DNA of 64,000 nucleotides from an uncultured Eubacteriales bacterium (GTDB lineage Bacteria > Bacillota > Clostridia > Oscillospirales > Oscillospiraceae): NCBI GenBank assembly GCA_900545815.1, contig URAM01000007.1, positions 3,051 through 67,050 on the forward strand. The letters run 5' to 3'. The position numbers were made by a program, and so were the translations under genes. A model generated the notes under the pieces. It was not told the origin of the DNA. It saw only the letters and a program-made list of their open reading frames with translations, and did no database searches. The number at the start of each line of letters is the position of its first letter. Position 1 is the stretch's first letter. Positions 18,148 through 26,438 of the stretch are shown piece by piece.

Positions 18148-19530
18148 ATGCTCCAATCCCTGACCCGTCGCACCCGCATTCGAGCGGCAACCTATCTCAC
18201 CGCCGCCTTCGTCCTGCTGGCGGGCACCATCATGCAGCAAAATGCCCAGCTCATCCAGTACCAACGGCTCACCGCCAACAGCTACACCCATGCCTTTTCC
18301 GAGTTGACCGCCAGCGTCCAGCGCATGAGCACCAGCCTGGAAAAGCAGACCTGCACCACCTCTCCCACCCAGATTGCCGCCTTGGGGGCGGAAATTTATG
18401 GCCAAGCCCAGGCCGCTCAGCAGGCCATTGGCGAGCTGCCCTACGCCTATGTGGAGCTGACCCAGACGGCGTCCTTTGTCTCCAAAGTGGGGGACTACGC
18501 CCAGGCGCTGGCACGCTCTGCCGCCACCCAGGGGGGCTATACCGGCGACCAGTTGGAGACGGTGAAAGCCCTCTCCAAAGCCTCCCGCCAGCTGTCCCAG
18601 ACGCTGGACAAGCTGGAACAGCAGGTCTATAACGGCGAGACCGCCCTGGAGGACTTGACCGCCGTGGAACAGCGTCTCAACGGCACCCAGAGCGCACGGA
18701 GCTTGGGCGCCCAGACCGGCGAGAGCCGTTTCCAGACCGTGGAAACGGATTTTCCGGAACTGCCCACCTTGATTTACGATGGCCCCTTCTCCGACAGCCT
18801 CCAGTCCAAAGCCAAACCCGGCCTGGAAGGCTTGCAGGAGGTCACCCGTGCCAGCGCAAGGGAGAACGCAGCCCAGTTCGTAGGCGTCAGCGCCCAGGCG
18901 CTGGAGCCCATGGAGCCCATCGCCGGCGACCTGCCCGCTTGGGTGTTCCGCTTGCAGGGGGAGAAGGGGAGCTGTACCATTCGGGTGACCAAAGCAGGCG
19001 GCAAGGTCATCGCCATGCTGGCTTCCCGCCCTGTTGCGGAAGCAGCCATCTCCCAGAAAGAAGCCGTCCAGCGCGCCAAAACATTTTTGGAACAGCACGG
19101 CTTTACCGACCTGACCGAACATTATTATAGTGAAGCGGACGGCACCCTGACCGTCAATTTCGCCGCCATGCAGGATGGCGTCCTCCTCTACCCAGACCTC
19201 ATCAAAGTGGAAGTAGCCATGGACATCGGGGACGTGGTGGGCTTCGAGGGGGAAAACTACCTGACCCACCATGTAAAACGGGACAGCGCCGCCTTGAAAG
19301 CCACCATCACGGAGGAACAAGCCCGAAAGATCGTCTCGCCCGCCCTGACCATCCAGAGCGCCCGCCTGGCTCTCATCCCCACACCGGGAGAGGAGGAAGT
19401 GCTGTGCTGGGAATACACCTGCCAGACCAACGAGGGACGGCGGTGTATGGTGTATGTGAACGGACAGACGGGGACGGAGGAGAAGATTTTGCTGTTGATC
19501 GAGGATGAGAGCGGGACGTTGGTGCAGTGA
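18148..19530 (+). CDS. ypeB: Germination protein YpeB
   Basis: In Bacillus, YpeB stabilises the cortex-lytic enzyme SleB in the spore. The product has an N-terminal transmembrane segment (about residues 12-30), a helical middle rich in Gln/Ala, and C-terminal PepSY repeats (AVQRAKTFLEQHGF; EEQARKIVSP). ATG occurs at 18142 and 18148; the second is better spaced from AAGGAAGG, so I chose it. sleB, the usual partner, is not adjacent, so it must be elsewhere or replaced. The gene supports spore formation by the host. Confidence 0.88.
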   Translation: MLQSLTRRTRIRAATYLTAAFVLLAGTIMQQNAQLIQYQRLTANSYTHAFSELTASVQRMSTSLEKQTCTTSPTQIAALGAEIYGQAQAAQQAIGELPYAYVELTQTASFVSKVGDYAQALARSAATQGGYTGDQLETVKALSKASRQLSQTLDKLEQQVYNGETALEDLTAVEQRLNGTQSARSLGAQTGESRFQTVETDFPELPTLIYDGPFSDSLQSKAKPGLEGLQEVTRASARENAAQFVGVSAQALEPMEPIAGDLPAWVFRLQGEKGSCTIRVTKAGGKVIAMLASRPVAEAAISQKEAVQRAKTFLEQHGFTDLTEHYYSEADGTLTVNFAAMQDGVLLYPDLIKVEVAMDIGDVVGFEGENYLTHHVKRDSAALKATITEEQARKIVSPALTIQSARLALIPTPGEEEVLCWEYTCQTNEGRRCMVYVNGQTGTEEKILLLIEDESGTLVQ

Positions 19531-19540
19531 AGTGCGTTTT

Positions 19541-19569
19541 GCCGCCTCCCCTTACACAGGGGAGGCGGC
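19541..19569 (+). terminator. Hairpin after ypeB
   Basis: A perfect 11-bp stem GCCGCCTCCCC / GGGGAGGCGGC with loop TTACACA. There is no T run, so it may be a repeat or a weak terminator. Confidence 0.5.
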
Positions 19570-19646
19570 ATGCAGTGCCGGAGGGGTTGCCCGTTGAGCG
19601 TAGGGCGTGGGAAAGTGTGTTTTCCTTTTTGTACTGCGTGGTCGGC

Positions 19647-19712
19647 AATCCCTCAGTCAGCTGCGCTGACAGCTCCCTTTGCACAAGAGAGCCGTTGGGT
19701 GGGAGGCGAAAA
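19647..19712 (+). repeat. Dispersed intergenic repeat (CCTCAGTCAGC type)
   Basis: The stretch has the GTCAGCTGCGCTGAC palindrome followed by AGCTCCCTTTGCACAAGAGAGCC. I recognise this as similar to palindromic repeats scattered through gut Oscillospiraceae genomes. Only one copy is in the window. The rest of the 338-base gap before trpS holds the trpS promoter. Confidence 0.5.
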
Positions 19713-19770
19713 GAACCCTTCCACTCCGTAATTTTCCCTATAAAACTTTGACATTTTTTTCACAACTTTA

Positions 19771-19799
19771 TTGCAATCTTTGTATAAACATGATAAACT
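19771..19799 (+). promoter_or_regulatory. Promoter of trpS
   Basis: TTGCAA (19771-19776), 17 bases, TAAACT (19794-19799). No T-box is seen before this synthetase. Confidence 0.6.
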
Positions 19800-19868
19800 G
19801 ACCTAGCGTAATAAAATACCCTGCCTATGGGCTTTTGCCCTGGGGAAAGGGAAGAAGGTCGTGTTTAC

Positions 19869-20867
19869 ATGGATGAAAAAAAAGTCATGCTTTCCGGTAT
19901 CCAGCCCAGCGGTGATCTGACCCTCGGCTCTTACTTGGGTGCCATCAAGAATTGGGCGGAACGGGCGGAAGCCTTTGACTGTTACTATTTTATGGCGGAT
20001 CTGCACACCATCACCGTGCGTCAGACTCCCGCTGACCTGCGCCGGCGCACCGTGGAGCAGCTGGCGCAGTACATTGCCTGCGGCCTGGATCCGGAACAGA
20101 ACACCCTGTTCATCCAGAGCCATGTCCCCCAGCACACCCAGCTGAGCTGGGTGCTCAGCTGCTACACCATGTTCGGGGAGCTGTCCCGGATGACCCAGTT
20201 CAAGGACAAGAGCGCCAAGAACGCCGACAACATCAACGCAGGTCTGTTCACCTACCCCTGCCTGATGGCCGCTGACATCCTGCTCTACCAGCCGGACTAT
20301 GTGCCCGTGGGTGAGGATCAGAAGCAGCATGTGGAGCTGACTCGTGACATCGCCCACCGGTTCAACACCCTCTACGGCGATGTGTTCAAGATGCCCGAAC
20401 CCTACATCGGCAAGATCGGCGCCCGGGTCATGAGCCTGACCAGTCCGGAGAACAAGATGTCCAAGTCGGACAAGGACCCCCATGGCTGCGTCTACCTGAT
20501 GGACAAGCCGGAGGTCATCTTAAAGAAGTTCAAGCGTGCCGTCACTGACAGCGAGACCTGCGTCCGCTATGATCCGGCCAACAAGCCCGGCATTGCCAAT
20601 CTCATGCAGATCTATTCCGCCGCCACCGGCGCGGACTTTGCCGCCATCGAACGGGAATTTGAAGGCCGCGGCTACGGCGACTTCAAGACCGCCGTGGGCG
20701 AGTCTGTGGTGGAGCTGTGCCGTCCCATCCGGGAGGAAGCCAACCGTCTGCTCCAGGACAAGGCGTACCTGGAGTCTGTCTACCGTGCCGGCGCCGAAAA
20801 GGCCGGCTACATCGCCAACAAGACCCTGCGCAAGGTCTATAAGAAAGTGGGTTTTGTTGCCCGATAA
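19869..20867 (+). CDS. trpS: Tryptophanyl-tRNA synthetase
   Basis: Charges tRNA(Trp). The 332-residue class I enzyme has the PSGDLTLGSYLGA (HIGH-type) motif near the N-terminus, a GEDQKQHVELTRD middle segment and KMSKSD near residue 195. The start at 19869 (MDEKKVMLSG) matches family N-termini; the upstream in-frame extension does not. The following transferase gene has its ribosome site seven bases after this stop. Confidence 0.96.
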   Translation: MDEKKVMLSGIQPSGDLTLGSYLGAIKNWAERAEAFDCYYFMADLHTITVRQTPADLRRRTVEQLAQYIACGLDPEQNTLFIQSHVPQHTQLSWVLSCYTMFGELSRMTQFKDKSAKNADNINAGLFTYPCLMAADILLYQPDYVPVGEDQKQHVELTRDIAHRFNTLYGDVFKMPEPYIGKIGARVMSLTSPENKMSKSDKDPHGCVYLMDKPEVILKKFKRAVTDSETCVRYDPANKPGIANLMQIYSAATGADFAAIEREFEGRGYGDFKTAVGESVVELCRPIREEANRLLQDKAYLESVYRAGAEKAGYIANKTLRKVYKKVGFVAR

Positions 20868-20888
20868 TTGGTGAAGGAGTGATCCTCT

Positions 20889-22082
20889 ATCCTATCCATT
20901 CATTCTGCTCCCGTTGCGGCGGCAGCAGCTCTGCTGACTGCCTTTCTCATCGCGTATTTCGCCACGCCCTTCGCCATGAAGGCGGCGCTCCGGGCGGGAG
21001 CCATTGATATGCCCGGCAAGGCCGGTACCGACAGCGCCCGACATCTGCATAAAAAACCCACCCCCCGTATGGGTGGCTTGGCCATCTTCGTGGGCTTCGT
21101 GTGCAGTGCCCTGCTCTTTGCGCCCTTGGGGCCTAAGAACATCAGTATGCTGGCCGGAGCGACCATGATCGTGCTCCTAGGGGTCTTTGATGACATCTAC
21201 GACCTGCCGGCTATGAAAAAGCTGGTGGTGCAGCTGGCGGCTGCCGCTGTGGCGGTGCTGGGCGGCAACAAGATCTACTTTTTCAGCCGCTTGATGTCCC
21301 TGGGCGGGCACTGGGATTTGGGCATCCTGTCCGTCCCCGTCACCCTGTTCTGGATTGTCCTCATCACCAATGCCGTCAATCTGATTGACGGCTTGGACGG
21401 CCTGGCGGCTGGCGTGTCTACCATCTCCTGCGTGAGCTTGGTCATCATCGCCCTGGTCTATTCCAATCCAGGTGTGGCCATCATCACCAGCGCCTTGGCC
21501 GGGGGCTGCATCGGCTTCCTGCCCTATAACCGGCCGCCCGCCAAGATTTTTATGGGGGACACCGGTTCCACCCTGTTGGGGTATGTGATGGCCGTGGCCA
21601 GTATCCAGGGCTTGTTCAAATTTTACGCCATTATCTCCTTCGTCATCCCCTTCCTCATGCTGGGGGTGCCCATCTTTGACACCTGCTTTGCTGTCATCCT
21701 CCGCCTGTATCACGGGGAAAGTCCCTTCAAGGCGGATCGGGAGCACGTCCACTACCGGCTGATGGACATGGGCTTTTCCAAGAAACAGACCGTGGCTGTC
21801 CTCTACGGCGTTTCCGGCCTATTGGGTCTGACCGCTGTGGTCAGCGCAGCCAGCGGCTTGAGCCGCGGGCTGATCCTGCTGGTGGTGCTGAGCCTGGCAG
21901 GCATCGCCACCTGGAAGGGCGTGGGGCGTCACCGTGCGTCTGCTACAGAGCAGCTGGAGGAGACACCCTTGTCCGAACCGGTGGACGAGGATGTAGAGGA
22001 AGAAGAATCGGAAGAACCGGAGGAGGACGGCGCTTCCGATGGGTACGCTAAAGACCCATCAGAAGAACCAGGGCGAGAATGA
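20889..22082 (+). CDS. Undecaprenyl-phosphate GlcNAc-1-phosphate transferase (TagO/WecA type)
   Basis: Transfers a sugar phosphate to undecaprenyl phosphate, the first step of teichoic-acid or polysaccharide synthesis. Motifs: HKKPTPRMGGLAI, DDIYDLPAMKK, NLIDGLDGLAAG and FMGDTGSTLLGY, with about ten membrane helices and an acidic C-terminal tail. The first obvious ATG (20976) falls after the first helix. The conserved TM1 (AALLTAFLIAYFATPF) is encoded upstream in frame, but no ATG/GTG/TTG occurs there. An ATC at 20889 sits nine bases after AAGGAG and is my inferred start; automatic callers would likely use 20976. Confidence 0.85.
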   Translation: MLSIHSAPVAAAAALLTAFLIAYFATPFAMKAALRAGAIDMPGKAGTDSARHLHKKPTPRMGGLAIFVGFVCSALLFAPLGPKNISMLAGATMIVLLGVFDDIYDLPAMKKLVVQLAAAAVAVLGGNKIYFFSRLMSLGGHWDLGILSVPVTLFWIVLITNAVNLIDGLDGLAAGVSTISCVSLVIIALVYSNPGVAIITSALAGGCIGFLPYNRPPAKIFMGDTGSTLLGYVMAVASIQGLFKFYAIISFVIPFLMLGVPIFDTCFAVILRLYHGESPFKADREHVHYRLMDMGFSKKQTVAVLYGVSGLLGLTAVVSAASGLSRGLILLVVLSLAGIATWKGVGRHRASATEQLEETPLSEPVDEDVEEEESEEPEEDGASDGYAKDPSEEPGRE

Positions 22083-22365
22083 TGAGCCATTCGTCATCCT
22101 CCGATTCTCGGAACAGATAGATCAAAATAAAGAGCAGCAGAAAATCCCCGTGATCCAGCTGGCTCAGGCCGAATTTGTCCAACAGACCGGCCAGACCGGT
22201 CTTTCCCGTGGCGTTCCCGCCGCCGCTCCCGCCCTTGCCCAGAAGGGAAGAAAGCAGAGCGGATAGGGGAGAGCGCCCTTTGGGCGGATGATCTTCCCTG
22301 GGCGGCGTGCCTGACGGAGGAGAGACGGGGCGGAACCCGTCAGGGGGAATGAATTGATTATACAT
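22048..22365 (-). CDS. Small membrane protein of unknown function, third gene of a trio
   Basis: 105 residues: a Pro/Gly/Ser-rich N-terminal half, a GLAGLLDKFGLSQLDHGD helix and a C-terminal hydrophobic pair (LLLFILIYLF and WLIILALVLLMGL). I do not recognise a domain. The start overlaps the end of the upstream co-directional gene by eight bases, and the stop overlaps the 3' end of the convergent transferase by 35 bases. Coding is supported by the tight coupling and the membrane-protein composition. Confidence 0.65.
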   Translation of the reverse strand: MYNQFIPPDGFRPVSPPSGTPPREDHPPKGRSPLSALLSSLLGKGGSGGGNATGKTGLAGLLDKFGLSQLDHGDFLLLFILIYLFRESEDDEWLIILALVLLMGL

Positions 22366-22801
22366 AGCCTTTCTCCCGAAACAGTTGCATGGCAGCTCGG
22401 ATCACCCGAGACAAGCGGGTGATCTGTATGGCCTTTTCCACTTTCGCCCATCGCTCCGGCCGCAGAAAGGGCTGAAGGGCATGGAGTAGTGCGGCTTTCT
22501 CATCGTCCGACCGGTTGTACTCTTGAAAGAGGGCGCCGATGGTCTGGAGCATGGACGGATCCAGGTTCTGGAGCATGGCCAGGGGATTGCTCCCGCCCGA
22601 AAAGGCGGAGGCCAGACCGGACAGGTCGGGCAGCCCCGACCCACCGCCGCCGGAGGGAACCGGCGGCTGGACACTGGGCGGAGCGGCGTCTGTTGGCTTC
22701 GGGTCGGTCTGACCGGTCAGCGAGTCGGCCAGCGCCATGATCTGCCCCATCGCTTCCGGTGAGGAGAGGATGGAGTTGAGTTTTTCTTCAAAATCATCCA
22801 C
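22358..22801 (-). CDS. Conserved unknown protein, second gene of a trio
   Basis: 147 residues starting at GTG 22801, with GGGAGG upstream. It has an N-terminal helix (DDFEEKLNSILSSPEAMG), a low-complexity Pro/Gly linker and a helical C-terminus (DDEKAALLHALQPFLRPERWAKVEKAIQITRL). I recall similar proteins as unnamed conserved products in Clostridia. It shares the 'LLxSPEA' style with the gene upstream, hinting at a common ancestor. No function is assigned. Confidence 0.7.
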   Translation of the reverse strand: MDDFEEKLNSILSSPEAMGQIMALADSLTGQTDPKPTDAAPPSVQPPVPSGGGGSGLPDLSGLASAFSGGSNPLAMLQNLDPSMLQTIGALFQEYNRSDDEKAALLHALQPFLRPERWAKVEKAIQITRLSRVIRAAMQLFREKGYV

Positions 22802-22845
22802 AGCAGTCTGACCTCCCTTTCAAACCTGTTGTGTGCAGGGTGGAT

Positions 22846-23133
22846 TCAGCGTTTCTTGTCCTGGTCTGGCAACTTGGCTTGGAGCTGCGCCATCAGCTGC
22901 GCTCCCTCTGGGCGGTTCATCACATCGTTGACCATGGTCATCAGTGCCGCCGTGTCACCGGCCTTGGCCTGCTGAGCGGCAGCCTTCAGTCCGGTGTTGT
23001 GCTGGGCATTGAGCAGGGTCAGCAGCTGTTTGGCCTCCGGAGAGCCTAAGAGGGTTTTCAGAGCGCTGGGATTTTTCAGCAGCGCCGCCGCCTCTGGAGA
23101 CTGGAGGGGATTGGGTGTGGAAGATCGGTTCAT
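22846..23133 (-). CDS. Small helical protein of unknown function, first gene of a trio
   Basis: 95 residues, all-helical and charged, with repeated leucine-rich helices (EAAALLKNPSALKTLLGSPEAKQLLTLL) and no signal peptide. AAAGGGGG precedes the ATG. It is divergent from the phosphoesterase gene and leads the three-gene leftward operon that ends at 22048. Function unknown. Confidence 0.7.
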   Translation of the reverse strand: MNRSSTPNPLQSPEAAALLKNPSALKTLLGSPEAKQLLTLLNAQHNTGLKAAAQQAKAGDTAALMTMVNDVMNRPEGAQLMAQLQAKLPDQDKKR

Positions 23134-23201
23134 AACAGGACCCCCTTTTGATGTTCGTGCTTTTCCAGTCTATGCACGGCGAAATAGGAAGTGACCAAAA
23201 A

Positions 23202-23696
23202 ATGAAAGTGCTTGTCTTTTCCGACTCCCACGGAAATGAAACGAATATGATCACGGCCATTGAGCAGGAGACGCCAGATATGGTGCTCCACCTGGGCGAT
23301 TGTTGGGAGGACGTCCAGGAGCTGCGCTGGATCTATCCAGAGCTGGCCATCGAACAGGTGCCCGGAAACTGTGATGACGTTCCGTTGGAGGAGTTGGAGC
23401 GTGTCATCCAGGTGGCCGGATACCGTCTCGCCTTCTGCCATGGGCATAGTCGTGGTGTGAAGCGAGATCAACGAGGAATCATCTGCCTGGGAGAGGAGAC
23501 CGGGGCAGATCTTGTCCTGTATGGACATACGCACCAGCGGCACTGTGAGAAGTGCGGACGCTTTTACCTGATGAACCCAGGCAGTGTGGGCATGGGTTCG
23601 GTCAGCTATGGCGTGCTGTACCTGGAGGAAGGGCAGTGTCGGGGTGTGATCAAAGGAGTTTTTTCTGAGGAGGAATACTATGCTTTTGCTGATTGA
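23202..23696 (+). CDS. YfcE/MJ0936-family metallophosphoesterase
   Basis: A 164-residue calcineurin-like phosphodiesterase. Metal-binding motifs in order are FSDSHGN (D8, H10), HLGDC, PGNCD, FCHGHSR and YGHTHQR. Members hydrolyse phosphodiesters in vitro; the natural substrate is unclear. I use ATG 23202 (MKVLVFSDSHGN) as start because the metal motif begins at once and AGGAAGTGA lies upstream. coaX overlaps the 3' end by 17 bases. Confidence 0.9.
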   Translation: MKVLVFSDSHGNETNMITAIEQETPDMVLHLGDCWEDVQELRWIYPELAIEQVPGNCDDVPLEELERVIQVAGYRLAFCHGHSRGVKRDQRGIICLGEETGADLVLYGHTHQRHCEKCGRFYLMNPGSVGMGSVSYGVLYLEEGQCRGVIKGVFSEEEYYAFAD

Positions 23697-24468
23697 CGTT
23701 GGGAATACCAACATCGTATTCGGGGTGTACAAAGACAACAAACAGGTGGGCAGCTTTCGTCTGACCAGCAACGTGACCAGAACATCGGATGAGCTGGGTC
23801 TCAACGCCTGTGCTTACTTCCAGCGTTTTGGATTGAATCCCTGCCAGGTACAGGATGTCATCATCTGCTCCGTGGTGCCTGGCATCATGCACGCATTGAC
23901 CAATGCCATCATCAAGTACTTCGGCCGAGTGCCCCTGGTGGTCAATGAACACGTTTTCCCCACCTTGAAGTATCCGGAAGGGGTCGATCCCTACGCCCTG
24001 GGCGCAGACCGCTCGGTGGCCTGCATGGCAGCCGTAGAAAAGTACGGTGCGCCCCTCCTTGTTTTGGACTTCGGCACCGCCACCACCTTGGACGCCATCG
24101 ACCCCGATGGCTGCTATCGCGGCGGCTGCATCCTGGCCGGCGTCCAGATCTCCATCAACGCCCTGTTCCAGCGCACGGCTCAGCTGCCCCAGATCGAGTT
24201 GGCTGTGCCGGACACCTTCCTGGGCATGGACACCGTCAGCCAGATCCAGATCGGCGGCGTGTTGGGCTACATCGGCTCGGTAGAATACCTGATCCGCAAC
24301 ACGAAGAAGGAATTGAAGGGCGGAGACAACGCCAAGGTGGTGGCCACCGGCGGCTTGGCGCGCTTGATTTCGGAAAATACGGATACCATCGACGTGGTAG
24401 ATGGCGGCTTGATCCTGGACGGCTTGGTGAGCATCTATGAGAAGTATCAGGCGGAGAAGGACAAGTAA
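23680..24468 (+). CDS. coaX: Type III pantothenate kinase
   Basis: Phosphorylates pantothenate in the first step of coenzyme A synthesis. 262 residues with the CoaX signatures DVGNTN (D6), the PYALGADR pantothenate/phosphate segment and DFGTATT. TGAGGAGGA precedes the ATG. The overlap with the phosphoesterase gene implies translational coupling. A terminator follows. Confidence 0.96.
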   Translation: MLLLIDVGNTNIVFGVYKDNKQVGSFRLTSNVTRTSDELGLNACAYFQRFGLNPCQVQDVIICSVVPGIMHALTNAIIKYFGRVPLVVNEHVFPTLKYPEGVDPYALGADRSVACMAAVEKYGAPLLVLDFGTATTLDAIDPDGCYRGGCILAGVQISINALFQRTAQLPQIELAVPDTFLGMDTVSQIQIGGVLGYIGSVEYLIRNTKKELKGGDNAKVVATGGLARLISENTDTIDVVDGGLILDGLVSIYEKYQAEKDK

Positions 24469-24491
24469 GGCGTTCCTCCGCCACAGACGTC

Positions 24492-24528
24492 AGAATGGCA
24501 CAGCAAAAGTTGTGCCATTCTCTTTTTT
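24492..24528 (+). terminator. Terminator of coaX
   Basis: An 11-bp perfect stem AGAATGGCACA / TGTGCCATTCT followed by CTTTTTT. Confidence 0.85.
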
Positions 24529-24552
24529 ATCATTCTATTTTCCGTGATTATC

Positions 24553-24561
24553 TGCTATACT
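24553..24561 (+). promoter_or_regulatory. Extended -10 promoter of murB
   Basis: TGC followed by TATACT, 35 bases before murB; the -35 region is weak. Confidence 0.45.
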
Positions 24562-24595
24562 AAACTTGTATCACTATGGATGGAGGAGCCACGAC

Positions 24596-25510
24596 ATGGA
24601 CCGTTACACGCAATTAGAAACCCAGCTGCGAAACAGCTGCCCCAATTTGACCTTATTGCAGGAGGAACCGATGAGTCGGCATACCTCCTTTCAAATTGGC
24701 GGCCCCGTTCGTCTCATGGCTCTCCCAGACTCAGAAGAAACGCTGGCGGAAGCACTGCGCGCAGCGCGGAAGGTGGGCATCACCCCCTACTTGTTGGGCA
24801 ACGGTACCAACCTGCTCTGTCAGGATGAACCCATGGATTGCTTCGTCCTCAAGACCACCCATGGCTTGACCCGCTTGGAGCTGCTGGACGAAACCACCAT
24901 TGCCTGCGGCGCAGGCATCAGTCTGGCGCGTCTGGCGGGTTTTGCCCAGCAGCATGGATTGACCGGCCTGGAGTTTGCTGCTGGCATCCCCGGCTCCCTG
25001 GGCGGCGGCATCGTCATGAACGCCGGCGCCTACGGCGGTGAGCTGAAAGATGTGCTGGTGGAGACCTACTACCTGACTCAGGCGGGACAAAAGGGCATCC
25101 GCCGAGGGGAGGAACAGCACCTGGGCTACCGCACCAGCGCCTTCTCCTGTGGGCATGAGATCATCATCGGCGGCGTCCTAAAACTGCAGTCCAGCGACCC
25201 AGCCGCCATCCAGGCGCGGATGGAGGAGCTGGCTGAAAAGCGCAGGAGCAAGCAGCCCCTGGAATATCCCAGCGCCGGCAGCACGTTCAAGCGTCCGGCT
25301 GACGGCTTCGCCGCCGCCCTTATCGACCAGTGCGGGCTAAAGGGGCTGACCGTAGGCGGCGCCCAGGTCAGCGAGAAACACGCCGGATTCGTCATCAACC
25401 GAGGCGGCGCCACCTGTGCTGACGTGCTGGCGCTGACCGATCAGATCCGAGAGATCGTCCGAGAGAAGAAGGGGATCACCTTGGAGCTGGAGATCAAACG
25501 AATGCCCTGA
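24596..25510 (+). CDS. murB: UDP-N-acetylenolpyruvoylglucosamine reductase
   Basis: FAD enzyme that completes UDP-MurNAc for peptidoglycan. The 304-residue protein has the N-terminal HTSFQIGG, the FAD-binding LGNGTNLL and AGIPGSLGGG segments, and the catalytic serine in PSAGSTFKRP. The start at 24596 has GGAGGAG upstream. It leads the block murB-rapZ-yvcK-whiA, which is conserved in Firmicutes. Confidence 0.96.
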   Translation: MDRYTQLETQLRNSCPNLTLLQEEPMSRHTSFQIGGPVRLMALPDSEETLAEALRAARKVGITPYLLGNGTNLLCQDEPMDCFVLKTTHGLTRLELLDETTIACGAGISLARLAGFAQQHGLTGLEFAAGIPGSLGGGIVMNAGAYGGELKDVLVETYYLTQAGQKGIRRGEEQHLGYRTSAFSCGHEIIIGGVLKLQSSDPAAIQARMEELAEKRRSKQPLEYPSAGSTFKRPADGFAAALIDQCGLKGLTVGGAQVSEKHAGFVINRGGATCADVLALTDQIREIVREKKGITLELEIKRMP

Positions 25511-25557
25511 TTCCACTTTGGAAAGAGAGAGAACATCCGAAAGGAGTGGAAAAATCT

Positions 25558-26427
25558 ATGCAAATGATCATCATCTCCGGACTCTCCGGTGCTGGCAAGA
25601 GCACGGCAGGAGAGTTTTTGGAGGACGAAGGGTTTTACACCATTGACAATATGCCCGCACTGCTCATGCCCCGCTTCGCGGAGCTGTGCCTGAGCGGCAG
25701 CGGCGGCTATGACAAGGTGGCCATGGTCAGCGACATCCGAGGCGGGAAAAATTTCGATGAGCTGTTCTGCGCCCTGGATACCATGCGGGAGATGGGCATC
25801 GACTGTAAGCTCCTCTTTCTGGAGGCGTCCGTCCCCGCCATCATCAAGCGTTTTAAGGAGACCCGCCGCAGCCATCCGTTGGAGGGAGGCACGGTGTCCC
25901 TGTCTCAGGCGGTGGAAGGGGAGAAATTATTGCTGGCTCCCGTGCGGGAGCGGGCGGATTATATCATCGACAGCACCAACTTTGCCAACAACGGCCAGCT
26001 GCGCAGCGTCCTGCGGCAGATGTTCGGCACCAGCAGCGAGCGGATGCACCTGCGGGTGAACGTCCAGTCCTTTGGCTACAAGTACGGCCTGCCCTTAGAG
26101 GCGGACTTGGTGTGGGATGTGCGCTTTTTGCCCAACCCCTTCTATGAGAAGAACCTGCGCAGCCAGACTGGTCTGGACGAGCCGGTGCGGGAATTTTTGT
26201 TCCGGTATGACGAGACCAAGACCTTTTTGGCCAAGTGCCAGGATATGCTGGCCTTCCTGCTCCCTCTGTACGAGGCGGAGGGGAAAAGCACCTTGGTGCT
26301 GGCGGTGGGCTGTACTGGCGGACAGCATCGCTCGGTGGCCATGGCTCACTCCCTGTCTGAGATCATCCGGGAGCTGGGCTACCAGGTGGCGGAAAGCCAT
26401 CGGGATATGACCCGGGAGCGGAAATAG
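25558..26427 (+). CDS. rapZ: RNase adapter/nucleotide-binding protein RapZ (YvcJ)
   Basis: P-loop ATP/GTP-binding protein; in E. coli it steers GlmS levels through small RNAs, while in Firmicutes the role is less clear. 289 residues with Walker A GLSGAGKS (8-15), DNMPALL, and the C-terminal CTGGQHRSV motif. AAGGAG lies correctly before ATG 25558; an in-frame GTG at 25546 is less likely. yvcK starts 11 bases later. Confidence 0.95.
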   Translation: MQMIIISGLSGAGKSTAGEFLEDEGFYTIDNMPALLMPRFAELCLSGSGGYDKVAMVSDIRGGKNFDELFCALDTMREMGIDCKLLFLEASVPAIIKRFKETRRSHPLEGGTVSLSQAVEGEKLLLAPVRERADYIIDSTNFANNGQLRSVLRQMFGTSSERMHLRVNVQSFGYKYGLPLEADLVWDVRFLPNPFYEKNLRSQTGLDEPVREFLFRYDETKTFLAKCQDMLAFLLPLYEAEGKSTLVLAVGCTGGQHRSVAMAHSLSEIIRELGYQVAESHRDMTRERK

Positions 26428-26438
26428 GAGGAGCCGAC

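Noticed and set aside
19647..19712. Possible CRISPR repeat
   Set aside because: Only one copy is present, there are no spacers and no cas genes; it fits a dispersed palindromic repeat.
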